A stretch of DNA of 64,000 nt from Paenisporosarcina sp. FSL H8-0542 (GCF_038632915.1 NZ_CP152050.1:817501-881500); one strand, 5' to 3'. Counted from the stretch's first letter, positions 44,565 to 55,339 are shown. A program made the numbers and translations. Notes: generated by a model from the sequence alone, not told the origin.

Positions 44565-45464
44565 ATGACATTACAGATAGAACATGTAACGAAGAAATTT
44601 GGGGATTTCACTGCAGTCAAAGATTTATCCATGTCTGTTAAACAAGGGAGCATGTTTGGTTTTCTAGGTGCGAATGGCGCTGGCAAAACGACTACTTTCC
44701 GCATGATTCTTGGATTATTGGATCCAACAGAAGGGGCCATTACTTGGAATGGCCAACCAATCAGTTATGAAAACAGTACACATATCGGGTATTTGCCTGA
44801 AGAACGTGGACTCTATCCAAAAATGAAAGTGGAAGATCAGCTGGTTTATTTAGGTCAGCTCCGCGGCATGAAAAAGAACGATGCAAAAATTGCAGCACAT
44901 CAATGGCTTGAGCGATTTGAAGTGCCACACTATGCAAATAAAAAAGTGGAAGAACTCTCGAAAGGAAATCAACAAAAAATACAAGTGATTGCCTCTGTAA
45001 TCCACAAGCCTTCGTTAATCATTTTAGATGAGCCATTCAGTGGGCTGGATCCGGTCAATGTAGAAATTTTGAAAAAAGCGATATTGGACATCCAAAAAGA
45101 AGGCGCAACAATTGTCTTTTCTAGTCATCGTATGGACCATGTAGAAGAACTGTGTGAACAGCTTTGCATCATGCATCACGGGGAAGCAATTGTCAGAGGG
45201 TCTCTACGTGAAGTGAAAAGAGGATTTGGACGTCAAAACGTTCGATTGAAAGCGGATTTCGATCTTTCCTTTTTAAGTGACATGGAAGGTGTGAATTCAT
45301 TCAAGCCTTCCATCGAAGGTGGACTATTTCAAATTTCGGAAGAACAAACTGCACATGAATTATTGCGAATGGCCTTAACGAAAGGTGATATTCGATATTT
45401 TGCAATTGAAGAGCCATCCCTTCAGGACATCTTTATTGAAAAGGTGGGAAAAGAACATGCGTAA
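44565..45464 (+). CDS. yhaQ: ABC transporter ATP-binding protein (NatA/YhaQ type)
   Basis: 299 residues. Walker A GANGAGKTTT, signature LSKGNQQKI, Walker B LIILDEPFSGLDP, switch His in SSHRMDHVEELCE; a C-terminal extension beyond about 220 is typical of NatA-like exporters of sodium or drugs. ATG behind AAGGGGTGTTCAC. It overlaps the permease gene by eight bases. B. subtilis has the same yhaQ-yhaP pair here. Confidence 0.93.
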   Translation: MTLQIEHVTKKFGDFTAVKDLSMSVKQGSMFGFLGANGAGKTTTFRMILGLLDPTEGAITWNGQPISYENSTHIGYLPEERGLYPKMKVEDQLVYLGQLRGMKKNDAKIAAHQWLERFEVPHYANKKVEELSKGNQQKIQVIASVIHKPSLIILDEPFSGLDPVNVEILKKAILDIQKEGATIVFSSHRMDHVEELCEQLCIMHHGEAIVRGSLREVKRGFGRQNVRLKADFDLSFLSDMEGVNSFKPSIEGGLFQISEEQTAHELLRMALTKGDIRYFAIEEPSLQDIFIEKVGKEHA

Positions 45465-46725
45465 TTTCTGGACAATATTTAAACAATCATTTTGGACGAA
45501 AGCTAAAACGAAATCTTTTGTGATTACGACACTCATTGTGATTGCCGGGATTTTCCTGATGGCCAACATTGCGACCATAATTACCAAAATTCAGGATGCA
45601 GGTGTATTTGATGGGGGAGCGGAGAAAGATACAATTTACGTTGTTGAAGAAGATGGAAAATTGCTCAATCAACTTCAGCAACAATTAAAGGCTTCGGAGA
45701 GTGATATCACATTAAAAGCTACCAGCAAATCTGTGGAGGACCTGGAGCAGCAAATTACAGATGAAAAGATTGCTAGTTTCTTAGTGTTGAAGTTAGATGA
45801 TACAGATACTATCCAAGCGACTTATATATCTAAAAATGCTACTGATTTTGAGCAACCGATGCAGGTTCGTGAAGCACTTCAAACCGTGCAGACAAATATT
45901 AAAGCAACTTCTTTGGAACTGTCACCAGAAGAAGTCGGACAATTATTTTCACCAATTCAATTCGAACAGGATGCGGTAAGTGCCTCATCTAAATCAGAAG
46001 AAGAATTGAGTCAGGCACGCGGATTGGTTTATGTATTGATTTTTGTCATTTATTTTGCCGTGTTCTACTATTCAAATATGATTGCAATGGAAGTTGCAAC
46101 TGAAAAATCTTCAAGGGTTATGGAAATCATTATTTCGAGTGTTTCTCCCGTTAAACACATGTTTGCGAAAATTGCAGGTGTGGGCACGTTAGGCTTGTTG
46201 CAGATTGCGATATTCGGAGCGGCTGGTTTTACCGCATTGAAAACAAGTTCGTCTGATTTGACGTCCGGTGTATTTTCCTTTTTTGGTTTTTCAAATGTCA
46301 GCATTAGTACGATGATTTTCGCTGTTATATTCTTCCTTCTCGGCTATTTCCTGTACGCAACTCTTGCAGCGTTGCTTGGCTCACTCGTGAGTCGAACTGA
46401 AGACGTGCAACAACTATTGTTGCCTATGACTTTTTTAATAATTATTGCGTCATTCATTGCTTTTTCGGGTCTTGGAAATCCGGAGGCATCATATGTTCAG
46501 TTTGCATCATACTTCCCATTCTTTACACCGCTGGTTATGTTCCTTCGTGTTGGGATGCTTGATTTGCCTATTTGGGAACCTCTATTGGGTATTGGAATAT
46601 TATTAGTCACTATTTTCATTTTGGGCTGGTTCGGCTCACGGGTATATCGTGGGGGGGTATTGATGTACGGTGCCTCACAATCGTTGAAAGATATTAAGAA
46701 GGCATTGGATTTAGGAAGAAAATAA
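45457..46725 (+). CDS. yhaP: ABC-2 type permease (NatB/YhaP type)
   Basis: 422 residues. One N-terminal helix, a large extracytoplasmic domain (about 50-190), then five to six helices (ARGLVYVLIFVIYFAVFYYSNMIAMEVATEKSSRVMEIIISS motif region and onward). ATG at 45457 inside yhaQ. Forms the channel for the preceding ATPase; substrate may be Na+ or a toxic compound. Confidence 0.92.
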   Translation: MRNFWTIFKQSFWTKAKTKSFVITTLIVIAGIFLMANIATIITKIQDAGVFDGGAEKDTIYVVEEDGKLLNQLQQQLKASESDITLKATSKSVEDLEQQITDEKIASFLVLKLDDTDTIQATYISKNATDFEQPMQVREALQTVQTNIKATSLELSPEEVGQLFSPIQFEQDAVSASSKSEEELSQARGLVYVLIFVIYFAVFYYSNMIAMEVATEKSSRVMEIIISSVSPVKHMFAKIAGVGTLGLLQIAIFGAAGFTALKTSSSDLTSGVFSFFGFSNVSISTMIFAVIFFLLGYFLYATLAALLGSLVSRTEDVQQLLLPMTFLIIIASFIAFSGLGNPEASYVQFASYFPFFTPLVMFLRVGMLDLPIWEPLLGIGILLVTIFILGWFGSRVYRGGVLMYGASQSLKDIKKALDLGRK

Positions 46726-46737
46726 ATAGAATCACTA

Positions 46738-46773
46738 GTAAAAGTGGGGCATAAAATGTCCCGCTTTTTTCTT
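46738..46773 (+). terminator. Terminator of the XRE-yhaQ-yhaP operon
   Basis: AAAGTGGGGCAT AAA ATGTCCCGCTTTTTT hairpin with T run, 15 bases after yhaP. Confidence 0.85.
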
Positions 46774-46890
46774 TTGTAAAAGATATTTCTTTGTTCACCA
46801 GAACTGGAATCTGCCTTTCTGGCAAGTAGCATTTTTTACGTGAGAATGATAAAATGAGAACAAATATTCGTTTTTTGGAGGAGGGGCATT

Positions 46891-48111
46891 ATGACAACCA
46901 TTCGCTTTTTCCACGTGGCTGACTTACACCTTGATAGTCCATTTAAAGGTGTCACATCGATGCCAGAACATCAGTTAAAGACTCTCCGAGACAGTACGTT
47001 TAAAGCTTTTCAAACACTGATTGAAACGGCCGTTCAAGAAAAGCCGGATTTCATTTTAATTGTCGGGGACATATATGATGGAGAAGATCGTAGTTTACGT
47101 GCACAACATAAGTTTCAGGAAGGGATGGAAGTGCTCAACCGTCATCAAATTCCTGTATTTCTTTGCTATGGAAATCATGATCATCTTGGAGGCAAATGGA
47201 CACGCTTTCGACTTCCGGAAAATGTCCATGTATTTCGGGATCAAGTAGAAAAAGTGAATATTCAAATTCGACATCATGATGTATACATAAGTGGTTTCAG
47301 TTATCCGGAACGCCATGTGAAAGAATCGATGACGACAATGTACGAAGAAGCATTCGAGACGGATGCATTTCACATTGGCATGCTCCATGGCAGTTTGGCA
47401 GGGGATACGACACACGCCGTTTATGCACCATTTACTAAAGAAGAACTTATCAATAAAAATTATGACTACTGGGCGCTTGGTCATATACACAAGCGACAAG
47501 TTCTCCATTCGGATCCACCCATTGTATATCCAGGAAACATCCAGAGCCGTCACCGGAACGAAAAAGGTACAAAAGGATTTTATGATGTCTTTCTTGAAAA
47601 AGGCAACGCGCAATTTAATTTCATACCGACTTCGTCAATTATTTACGACCAAATAAATTGTTCGTGTAAGGGAATTGTTCATGCTAATGAATGGTTTGAA
47701 ACAATCGATTCGGCAATTGAAAATTTCCGCAATGTTCATGGTGCTGGCGTTCTTGAGATTAATCTAACGGACGTTGATACCAATACGTTAACAATGCTAG
47801 AAGGTACTCCACTTGAAGAGTGGCTGTCAATGGTACGGGAGACACAAGAGATGAAAGAGCCTCATATTTGGGTACATGCTATTACATTTGATGCTATAGA
47901 TGCATTTGAAATGGAATCAAGCGGAATGACTGAACAGGTGATTTCCGTCATGGATACGTGGGATACACAACAATGGAAAGAAATTATTAGTGATGTCTAT
48001 CAACATCCAAGGTTGAGTCGATATATTGAAAGACTGAATGACAATGACTATGAGACGATTCACTCAGAGGCTCGAACTTTCATCCAAAAAGAACTTGTAG
48101 GAAAGGAGTGA
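46891..48111 (+). CDS. yhaO: DNA double-strand-break repair nuclease, SbcD/Mre11-like
   Basis: 406 residues, calcineurin-type phosphoesterase. Metal-binding motifs in order: DLHLD (Asp11, His13), GDIYD (Asp60), GNHDH (Asn95-His96), MLHGS and GHIHK. Partners with the ATPase encoded next (yhaN) as a SbcCD-like complex. ATG behind TGGAGGAGGGGCATT. First gene of yhaO-yhaN-yhaM. Confidence 0.93.
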   Translation: MTTIRFFHVADLHLDSPFKGVTSMPEHQLKTLRDSTFKAFQTLIETAVQEKPDFILIVGDIYDGEDRSLRAQHKFQEGMEVLNRHQIPVFLCYGNHDHLGGKWTRFRLPENVHVFRDQVEKVNIQIRHHDVYISGFSYPERHVKESMTTMYEEAFETDAFHIGMLHGSLAGDTTHAVYAPFTKEELINKNYDYWALGHIHKRQVLHSDPPIVYPGNIQSRHRNEKGTKGFYDVFLEKGNAQFNFIPTSSIIYDQINCSCKGIVHANEWFETIDSAIENFRNVHGAGVLEINLTDVDTNTLTMLEGTPLEEWLSMVRETQEMKEPHIWVHAITFDAIDAFEMESSGMTEQVISVMDTWDTQQWKEIISDVYQHPRLSRYIERLNDNDYETIHSEARTFIQKELVGKE

Positions 48112-48120
48112 AGACCTTCC

Positions 48121-51015
48121 ATGCGTATTCAGAAACTGGTGATTTATGGATTCGGACAACATGAAAATGTAACGATCAATCTGAAAGATGGAATCAATGT
48201 ATTCTTCGGAAACAATGAAGCGGGAAAAACGACCATTCAACAATTCATTTTGGCGATGATGTTCGGGTTCCCACTCCGCAATCAATCCAATATGAGATAT
48301 GAACCAAAAGGTGGCGGTCGACACGGTGGACAAGTTCATATCGATCATTCTGAGTTCGGTCACGTGGTGATAGAACGAGTCAAAGGTAAATCTGCCGGAG
48401 ATGTAACAGTCTTTTTCGAAGATGGTACGCGAGGCGATGAAGAAACGTTAAAAAAAGTACTTTATCGATATGATCGAAACTCCTTTGAATCGATTTTTTC
48501 TTTTTCTATTCATCAATTGCAAAACTTTGATAAGATGACCGAAGTAGAGCTAAGTCGGACTCTTCTTTCCTCAGGAACAACGGGTGTAGACACGCTGACG
48601 AAGCTGGAGCAACGGGCGACAAAAGAAATGAGTGGCTTATTCAAAAAATCTGGCAGAAATCCGGAAATGAATATGAAAATAGAAGAAATCCGCATGTTGG
48701 ACCAGAAGCTCAAAGAAGCACGAGCGGAAATCGATCAATACGAACCAGCCATTTTACGGATTGCTGAAATTGATGGAGAAATTGAAAACTTGAATCATGT
48801 TGAGCTGCAGGTCAAACAACAAAATGAGCAATTTGCTAAACTCCTTCAAGCTAAACCATTACTGGAAAAACAGAAACAACTTCAATCAGAACTCGCTATC
48901 AACCAACAAGGAAATTTTCCTATAGAAGGAATTCGACGGTACGAGAAAACTAAAGATCGCATGCACGAAGCCAAAATTCAGGTGGAACAGCTACAATCTG
49001 CTATTCATCAACAACTAGAGCAAGTGAATGAATTATGGTCGTTTGAACAAACGCGGGAAATAGAAGAGTTATTGGCTAAGGAGTCCGAATGGCATCATTG
49101 GCTGCTTAGAAAGCAACAGTTGACGAGCGACCTTGAACAAGCGAAATCCGACATACAACAGCAAGCGCGAATGCTAGGGGTCAAAGACAAGTCCCATTTT
49201 TCTCAAGTGATAGCTATGGATGTATCTCTTCAAAAAGAAGAGCACTTTCAACAAGTAATGCATCGATTGCAACAAGCCGAAGAGGCTATTCGATTTGAAC
49301 GACAAAGCTGGGAACGAACAAAAATCGAAAGAGAAGAAATTGAAAGTAGAATGCAACAGCTTCGTGCGTCTGCACCTACTGAAATGGAGCAACAACAAAG
49401 TGGAAATGTGCAAAAACTGATAAGACAAGTGGCTGAGTTGAAAGCCCGCCAGCAACTGGAGACACAGCCGGCAGCAGTGACGACAAACATTCCCAAAATT
49501 ATCACCATCATGATTTGTATAGCCTCCATTCTAGGGGCTATTCTTTCAGGAAACTGGACGATTGCAATTGGTGGAATTGTGTTAGCAGGACTTATTTTTG
49601 TGTTATTGAAAAAGATGAACCAAGGTACAGCTGACAGGAAACCCGATGATTATTCATCGCAGATTGCAGCACTAGAACAGGAATTGTCCAGTACGGAGCA
49701 TTTGGCCGATCGGGTGAGATTGTATAATGAACGAATGGATCAGCTCAAAGAAAAACTTCAAGATCAACATCGGTTGACGGTGAAGGTAGAGCAAAGTATC
49801 GGTATTCAAGAGGCAAAATGTGAGGAAGCGAAAGAAACATTATCGGATTTTCTTCAGCTTCATGGATTTACAGAGCTATTGCATCCGAAATTGTTCCCAG
49901 AACTGTTTAAACGCATTCGTCATATTCAGGAACAGCAACAATCAATTTCACAAAAATTGACGGATGTTCAATCTCTTGAAGAAAAAATTCAAAAACGACT
50001 TAAAAAAATGTCCGAAGCAACGGGAGAGGCACTTTCAAAAGAGCATGCTTATCATCGGTTGCGTGAGATCTGCAACGCTGCAAAAACAAATCGAAAAGAG
50101 CATGAAATGTATCAAGTAAAAATGAAAGAATGGGAAGCTCAGCTATCAGAAAAAGAGAAGTTGTTTGATGCCCTGTCTGAAGACGTACAAAAGTTGTGGA
50201 GTGAAGCGCAAGTCGATTCTGAACGTGGATTTTATGAAGCCGACGTAGCATACCGTCTGAAACAAACCCTTCAACAGGAATACCAGTCGATTCAAGCTCA
50301 ACTCAAATCAATTGGTGAAATCGCAATGTCTTCTGTAAATCATGAGGAACAAGAAGCCCAGTTGACTCAATTAAAGGAACAAGCAAATAATCTTACCAAA
50401 TCCCGCCAAGACTTATTGGAGGTAAAAGCATTACTGAGACAGCAAACTAGCTCAATGCTTAGTGATGAAAATTATGGGTATATGCTACAACAATTTGAAC
50501 AAAAGAAAACTGAACTCGCAGAACTTGCACATAAATGGTCCGTCAACAAAGTTGTATCGGAAGCCATCAGGCAAACGATGCACAATTTAAAAGAAAATAG
50601 ACTCCCATTTGTTCTTGAAAAAGCACAGCAGTTCTTTAGGCACTTAACAAATGGACGTTATGAGTCACTTGAAGTTAATGATGAGGGAATTTTCGAAGCG
50701 GTCCATTCACAAGGCATGCGTTATCGAATTGCGGAATTGAGTCAAGCTACGAAAGAACAAGCGTATATTGCCATGCGATTCGCTTTGGCGGAATCATTGG
50801 TTGGATCCGTGCCTTTCCCATTCGTAATGGATGATCCATTTGTCCATTTCGATCGTTTCCGTGTGAAACAAATGGTACAATTAATGTCAGATTTAGAAAA
50901 CCATCATCAATTCTTGTATTTCACTTGTCATGAAGAGATGACGGCAATATGGACTGATGCACACATCATAGATGTTGCATTGTTGCAAAAGGAAAGGAGT
51001 GTATCGCCGGTATGA
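48121..51015 (+). CDS. yhaN: Large SbcC/Rad50-like ATPase with central membrane segments
   Basis: 964 residues. N-terminal AAA/SMC-like ATPase half with [14 protein letters not shown] (Walker A, 30-37), long coiled coils rich in Gln/Glu (about 170-450 and 500-780), two hydrophobic helices in the middle ([31 protein letters not shown], about 460-500), and a C-terminal half with [12 protein letters not shown] (Walker B). The membrane segments are unusual for Rad50-type proteins but typical of YhaN. Overlaps yhaM by four bases. Confidence 0.93.
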   Translation: MRIQKLVIYGFGQHENVTINLKDGINVFFGNNEAGKTTIQQFILAMMFGFPLRNQSNMRYEPKGGGRHGGQVHIDHSEFGHVVIERVKGKSAGDVTVFFEDGTRGDEETLKKVLYRYDRNSFESIFSFSIHQLQNFDKMTEVELSRTLLSSGTTGVDTLTKLEQRATKEMSGLFKKSGRNPEMNMKIEEIRMLDQKLKEARAEIDQYEPAILRIAEIDGEIENLNHVELQVKQQNEQFAKLLQAKPLLEKQKQLQSELAINQQGNFPIEGIRRYEKTKDRMHEAKIQVEQLQSAIHQQLEQVNELWSFEQTREIEELLAKESEWHHWLLRKQQLTSDLEQAKSDIQQQARMLGVKDKSHFSQVIAMDVSLQKEEHFQQVMHRLQQAEEAIRFERQSWERTKIEREEIESRMQQLRASAPTEMEQQQSGNVQKLIRQVAELKARQQLETQPAAVTTNIPKIITIMICIASILGAILSGNWTIAIGGIVLAGLIFVLLKKMNQGTADRKPDDYSSQIAALEQELSSTEHLADRVRLYNERMDQLKEKLQDQHRLTVKVEQSIGIQEAKCEEAKETLSDFLQLHGFTELLHPKLFPELFKRIRHIQEQQQSISQKLTDVQSLEEKIQKRLKKMSEATGEALSKEHAYHRLREICNAAKTNRKEHEMYQVKMKEWEAQLSEKEKLFDALSEDVQKLWSEAQVDSERGFYEADVAYRLKQTLQQEYQSIQAQLKSIGEIAMSSVNHEEQEAQLTQLKEQANNLTKSRQDLLEVKALLRQQTSSMLSDENYGYMLQQFEQKKTELAELAHKWSVNKVVSEAIRQTMHNLKENRLPFVLEKAQQFFRHLTNGRYESLEVNDEGIFEAVHSQGMRYRIAELSQATKEQAYIAMRFALAESLVGSVPFPFVMDDPFVHFDRFRVKQMVQLMSDLENHHQFLYFTCHEEMTAIWTDAHIIDVALLQKERSVSPV

Positions 51016-51956
51016 AAGGTAAAGGTATTTCAAACTTAGCAGTGGGCGAAACTGTCGATCATAATCTATTAATCAAGCAATCTATAAAGGCATTCACAAC
51101 GACCGGAAACCCTTTTATGACCCTTATTCTTCAGGACAAAAGTGGAGATATCGAAGCGAAGCTCTGGGATACAAATGAAGAGCATGAAGCGTTGTATCAT
51201 GCGGAAGCAATTGTTCGTGTAGGTGGAGAGATACAACATTACCGTGGGAAAAACCAATTGCGAATCAAAAGCATTCGAGTTGTAAAAGATGATGAAGGAA
51301 TTTCATTAAGTGACCTTGTGCCATCTGCTGAGAAAGCGAAAGAAGTATTGTTTGAGGAGTTAATGCAATTCTTCTTTGAAATGAAGAATCCACAGATTCA
51401 GCGAATAACGCGTCACTTGTTGAAAAAACATCAAGCGGCCATCATGACTTATCCTGCTGCAACGAAAAATCATCACGATTATGTCTCTGGTTTAATTGAC
51501 CACGTCGTATCGATGTTAAAGCTTGGTAAATCATTATGTGATTTGTATCCTTCATTGAATAAAGATTTACTCTATGCAGGCATTATTTTGCATGATGTAG
51601 GAAAAGTTACCGAGTTATCAGGGCCAATCGCAACTTCTTATACCATCGAAGGGAATTTGTTAGGCCATATTACAATCATGGTCAATGAGATTTCAAAAGC
51701 GGCAGAGGAGTTACAAATTGAAGGGGAAGAAGTCATGCTTCTCCAGCACATGGTTTTGTCGCATCACGGGAAAGAAGAGTGGGGCAGTCCTAAAAAACCA
51801 ATGCTGCGTGAGGCAGAAATTCTTCACTATATTGATAATATCGATGCGAAGATGAATATGCTGGATCGAGCATTAAAGAAAACGAACCCTGGAGAGTTTT
51901 CCGAGCGTCTATTCCCACTCGACAATCGTTCATTTTATAAACCAACGTTTGAATAA
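51012..51956 (+). CDS. yhaM: 3'-5' exoribonuclease YhaM
   Basis: 314 residues: N-terminal OB-fold nucleic-acid-binding domain (about 15-95) and HD phosphohydrolase domain with LIDHVVSML (His164), LHDVGK (His194-Asp195) and LSHHGK. Degrades RNA and possibly DNA from the 3' end with Mn or Co. ATGA overlap with yhaN shows translational coupling. Confidence 0.95.
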   Translation: MKGKGISNLAVGETVDHNLLIKQSIKAFTTTGNPFMTLILQDKSGDIEAKLWDTNEEHEALYHAEAIVRVGGEIQHYRGKNQLRIKSIRVVKDDEGISLSDLVPSAEKAKEVLFEELMQFFFEMKNPQIQRITRHLLKKHQAAIMTYPAATKNHHDYVSGLIDHVVSMLKLGKSLCDLYPSLNKDLLYAGIILHDVGKVTELSGPIATSYTIEGNLLGHITIMVNEISKAAEELQIEGEEVMLLQHMVLSHHGKEEWGSPKKPMLREAEILHYIDNIDAKMNMLDRALKKTNPGEFSERLFPLDNRSFYKPTFE

Positions 51957-52042
51957 GAAAACGTGTATTAGGTAGTTAGTTATGCAAAGATTAACAATGA
52001 TAAATAACAAGGCTCAGTTAATAGAAACGGTCGTTTATCGTA

Positions 52043-52106
52043 CATTTGCGCTAGCCGCATGTTCCGCATGAGCCAATCAGTATGAAAACCACATACTTGT
52101 GGGTCT
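52043..52106. repeat. Dispersed repeat A, copy 2
   Basis: GCGCTAGCCGCATG, CATGAGCCAA, CAGTATGAAAA, ACTTGTGGGTCT in the same order as at 11479-11533. It is the left part of a longer intergenic block reaching 52325 that also holds an inverted repeat (GCCAAGATTATG at about 52150 with its complement near 52180) and repeat C. No gene in 51957-52383. Confidence 0.7.
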
Positions 52107-52251
52107 CATTCTTCGAAAGTGCTACTCCTGCGGTTACTCGTCGCCAAGATTATGTCAAACTACCTTTGACCATAATCTTGGCTAGCAAGACCCCACAGTG
52201 TGGACAATGGAACGAAGGCTAACGCCTTTGTGACCAACATCCTGTTGGCCC

Positions 52252-52325
52252 GAGGAGGCTTGCTAGTTCGTTCGCGGAAAGGGCACAGATTCCTTCTTTT
52301 TTAAAGAACAACCGTGAAAGTTAAC
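52252..52325. repeat. Dispersed repeat C, copy 1
   Basis: GAGGAGGCTTGC, GGGCACAGATTCCTTC, then TGAAAGTTAAC. The same series recurs at 60274-60349. Intergenic. Confidence 0.7.
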
Positions 52326-52337
52326 ATAGCACATAAC

Positions 52338-52372
52338 AAAAAGGCGCTTCCTCAAATGGGAAGCGCCTTTCC
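52338..52372 (-). terminator. Terminator of prsA
   Basis: AAGGCGCTTCC TCAAAT GGGAAGCGCCTT, T5 on the minus strand, just past the prsA stop. Confidence 0.92.
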
Positions 52373-52383
52373 TGTACACATTA

Positions 52384-53280
52384 TTATTCAGCAGCTTCAG
52401 GTTCTGCTGGCTCTGGATTTAACATTTGATCGATTGCACCTTTTAAGTCTTCATCGTTAATCTTGATATCTGCTTCTTTCATTAACTTCGATACTTTAGG
52501 TAGCAAAGTGCTTTGATCAGCTTTTTGCAATTTTAAGGTTTTAGTTATTTCTGCTTTTTCATCTTCAAATGAACCAACCTTAGCTTCACGCTTGTCCGTT
52601 ACTTGGATAATATGATAGCCAAATTTAGTTTTTACTGGCTCACTGATTTTATTAACTTCCAATGCCAATGCTGCATCAGAGAATTCTTTTACCATTTTAT
52701 CTGGAGTAAACCAGCCAAGTTCGCCTCCTGATTGCTGTGCTGCTTGCTCAGTTGAATATTCTTTTGCTACAGTAGCGAAATCAGCGCCACCATCAAGCTT
52801 CGCTTTAACTTCCTTCGCAGTTGCTTCGTCTGCTACTAATACATGACGTGCATTTAATTCTGTTTTCATGTTTTCGTATTGAGCTTTTACTTCTTTGTCG
52901 GTAACTTTAACGTCTTCAGTTAAAGCTTTTTCTTGCAATAAGTTCAAACGAATGTATTTTTTATAGCTCTCTTCTGTTTGACCTTGTTGTGCAAGATATT
53001 GATCAAAGCTTTCGCCCATTTCTTTTTTCTCTTTGTCAAATTGAGCTTTTACTTCTTTGTCTGAAACTTCATATTCTGAAGCTAATACTTTTTCAATGAT
53101 TAAAACTTGAAGTGCTTGTTTACCAACGGATTCTTTCATTTCTTCATAAAGTTCGTTTTTCGTAATATCTCCAGCTTTAGACGTGACGATTGGTTTGTCG
53201 TCTGACGCTGAGTCGCCATTACAAGCTGATAAAGCTAATACAGATGCTGCTAATGTCAATGTTAATACGGTTTTTTTCAT
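52384..53280 (-). CDS. prsA: Foldase lipoprotein PrsA
   Basis: 298 residues. Signal peptide with lipobox LALSAC (Cys20); NC domain; parvulin-type peptidyl-prolyl isomerase (about 135-225: NARHVLVADEATAKEVKAKL, ARLxGG-like SGGELGWFTPDKMVKEF, VKTKFGYHIIQV); acidic C-terminal end. Folds secreted proteins outside the membrane. ATG behind AGGAGAGATTTCCC. Hpr and ecs genes, which also affect exoprotein output, are in the same region. Confidence 0.96.
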   Translation of the reverse strand: MKKTVLTLTLAASVLALSACNGDSASDDKPIVTSKAGDITKNELYEEMKESVGKQALQVLIIEKVLASEYEVSDKEVKAQFDKEKKEMGESFDQYLAQQGQTEESYKKYIRLNLLQEKALTEDVKVTDKEVKAQYENMKTELNARHVLVADEATAKEVKAKLDGGADFATVAKEYSTEQAAQQSGGELGWFTPDKMVKEFSDAALALEVNKISEPVKTKFGYHIIQVTDKREAKVGSFEDEKAEITKTLKLQKADQSTLLPKVSKLMKEADIKINDEDLKGAIDQMLNPEPAEPEAAE

Positions 53281-53386
53281 GGGAAATCTCTCCTAACTAT
53301 CTTCTTATTGCCGTTGTTACTATACCATAGACGACGGAAAAACAAAAATGGTTCCCTCATATGCCTACGCTTGTTGAACACAAGAG

Positions 53387-53395
53387 CATACGATA
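53387..53395 (+). promoter_or_regulatory. Possible mother-cell (sigma-E/sigma-K) -10 element
   Basis: CATACGATA matches the CATANNNTA pattern of sporulation mother-cell promoters, 25 bases upstream of the YjcZ-type gene. The -35 element is not convincing. Confidence 0.4.
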
Positions 53396-53419
53396 ACAAA
53401 GAGGAAGGGGGTGTGCGAA

Positions 53420-53512
53420 GTGAGTGGTGGGTTCCAGCATCAATCCAGCTTTGCTTTAATCGTTGTATTATTTATTCTTTTGATCATCGTAGGTGCAGCA
53501 TTTTTGTGCTAA
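53420..53512 (+). CDS. YjcZ-family sporulation peptide
   Basis: 30 residues: a short polar start (MSGGFQHQSS) and the family core FALIVVLFILLIIVGAAFLC, one membrane span. GTG start behind AAGGGGGTGTGCGAA. Members are small spore-associated membrane peptides of Bacillales. Divergent from prsA. Confidence 0.88.
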   Translation: MSGGFQHQSSFALIVVLFILLIIVGAAFLC

Positions 53513-53686
53513 TTTAAAAATCAGTAACGGCTGAGATAGACCGACATTGGCGTTGCATAAACTATCGGAAAAGAATATTTTCGGATGAAGTAGTGAAACG
53601 ACTGTCCGAACTTACGCTGAAGCTGAACAGAGAGGCTCTCTTAATTTGTGGGTTTCTTTAAAAAGTATTCTTTGCTTTTCAAAAAG

Positions 53687-53728
53687 AAAAAGTCCATTTG
53701 CCTGGAGTCAGGCGAATGGACTTTTTTA
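53687..53728. terminator. Terminator of the 61-residue membrane gene
   Basis: AAAAAGTCCATTTGCCTG/CAGGCGAATGGACTTTTTT stem abutting the stop of the minus-strand gene at 53726; T runs on both sides. Confidence 0.88.
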
Positions 53729-53911
53729 TGCGGTCAATAATATTTCTACATAAAAGGAAACAAGTAAAATCGTCACCAATACATTAATGGTTCGGAAAAT
53801 CTTATTTTGTTTCTCTTCAGGAATTTCTCGTTGCGCACATAATGCATAAGTCATGCGATTAATCTGGAATAAATACACAATCGAGAATAGTACTACAACT
53901 GCGATAATCAA
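53726..53911 (-). CDS. Small two-span membrane protein, unknown
   Basis: 61 residues. Two hydrophobic segments (IIAVVVLFSIVYLF and INVLVTILLVSFYVEILL) joined by a charged loop with CAQREIPEEKQNKIFR. TTG start behind GGGGAGGAATAAAC. It lies between prsA and yhaJ; I do not recognise the family. Confidence 0.75.
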   Translation of the reverse strand: MIIAVVVLFSIVYLFQINRMTYALCAQREIPEEKQNKIFRTINVLVTILLVSFYVEILLTA

Positions 53912-53979
53912 GTTTATTCCTCCCCTCTGCCAATCTTCACAAGCATATCAAAATCAAGAAAAAAAGAACAGCAATCCGT

Positions 53980-54534
53980 TTAAAAGGTAGCTGGAGGAAC
54001 AAGAATTTCATATCCCGTTTCCGTTTCTTCAATTAAAGCTTTTTTGGGTGAACGGGCAAGATTTTTAATATATAACAAATCAATCAGACAGAGACCACAA
54101 TGATAAGCTAGTAGCATCGTAAAATAATGACCAAATTCGGGCATCATGAATGCACCAGTAATCAGCATGCTGTTAATAATAAAAAACGGAGCAAGTAAAG
54201 CAAACAAGAAAAGTGCTTTAGGTACAGGCTCTTTTATGCGAATCGATAATATAGGCATAAAGCTGAATTGTTTTTTTACTGAGAAGTGTATGCGATTCCG
54301 ATATCGAATCAATGGTAAAAAGTGAAGACTCTTATGAACCGGATACAATAACAAGAAACTCAGTAAAAAAACAGCGAATCGATCATCCGAAAGGCGATTG
54401 TCGTGTAAAATTTCGAGCAACACATAAAAAAGTGAAAATACGGCAACGACGAGTAATGACGATAACATGAAAATACGATCAAATCCGTATTGTTTTTTTA
54501 CATTGATGGTTTTCCAGCAGTGCACTGTATGCAT
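53980..54534 (-). CDS. yhaJ: DUF3267 membrane protein (YhaJ-like)
   Basis: 184 residues, four hydrophobic segments. LLYPVHKSLHFLPLI in helix 2 resembles the HExxH-like region of DUF3267 (YhaJ/putative zincin) proteins, but with the Glu replaced by Lys, so protease activity is doubtful. ATG with only a weak site (GGAGATGC). Position next to hpr fits yhaJ of B. subtilis. Confidence 0.75.
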   Translation of the reverse strand: MHTVHCWKTINVKKQYGFDRIFMLSSLLVVAVFSLFYVLLEILHDNRLSDDRFAVFLLSFLLLYPVHKSLHFLPLIRYRNRIHFSVKKQFSFMPILSIRIKEPVPKALFLFALLAPFFIINSMLITGAFMMPEFGHYFTMLLAYHCGLCLIDLLYIKNLARSPKKALIEETETGYEILVPPATF

Positions 54535-54643
54535 CTCCTATTGTAAAATAATGTACTTGCAGATACATACATTACGATGTTTTGATAGAAAAAGCAAGCC
54601 AATATTTATTACAAATTAGATAGCGTTTTCAAACGTTGCTATA

Positions 54644-55210
54644 TTAACTCTTGTTTGTAACGGCCGGTTTAATGTTACCAATCTTTTCATCAAAGGATTG
54701 ATCAATGTTTTTAAATGAATGTTCGAAGATTTCCATAAAGTCATCTCCATAAATATTTCGGATTACTGCCATGACTTCCATGAATTCGGGGAAACGCCCG
54801 TATAAATCTTTAAGAGGCATTGAACCTTCAATAACAGCGTGCTGAGAATCGTGATAATGCTCAATCATTTTAATTAATAATTCTTCACCTTGTTCAGTAA
54901 GCTCGATATACGTATTCCGCTTGTCATCTTCTCGTTTTGAAAAAGACAAAAGCCCACGTTCTTCCAATTTTTTTGAAAAGTTGAATGCAGTAGACACATG
55001 CATTACACCAAACTTTGCAACATCTGAAATGGAAGCCCCTTTTAAATGATATGAAATCCATAAAATATGATGCTCATTAATATTCAAGTCATAAGGTTTT
55101 ATCCATTGTTGCCAATCCTTTTCGACCGCTTTCCAAAGCGCTTTCGACAACTGGGCAATTCGCTGGCTGTAGAGCATAGCTTCTTTCATGGTATACAATT
55201 GTTCAGACAT
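54644..55210 (-). CDS. hpr: MarR-family transition-state regulator Hpr/ScoC
   Basis: 188 residues. Winged HTH with [48 protein letters not shown], typical of Hpr; the N-terminus [35 protein letters not shown] also matches. Represses exoprotease, sporulation and transport genes in Bacillus. ATG at 55210 behind GCAGGTGACGAT. Presence supports an endospore-forming relative of Bacillus. Confidence 0.95.
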   Translation of the reverse strand: MSEQLYTMKEAMLYSQRIAQLSKALWKAVEKDWQQWIKPYDLNINEHHILWISYHLKGASISDVAKFGVMHVSTAFNFSKKLEERGLLSFSKREDDKRNTYIELTEQGEELLIKMIEHYHDSQHAVIEGSMPLKDLYGRFPEFMEVMAVIRNIYGDDFMEIFEHSFKNIDQSFDEKIGNIKPAVTNKS

Positions 55211-55339
55211 ATCGTCACCTGCTTCCATAAAAATCAATTTCTATCATTATAGCAATAAAGTAAAGGCCTGCATAGTTAGAATGTTGGAAATATTAAGATT
55301 TAAGTAGTTTTTTTGTTGACGAGAAATTGATTCAAATAA

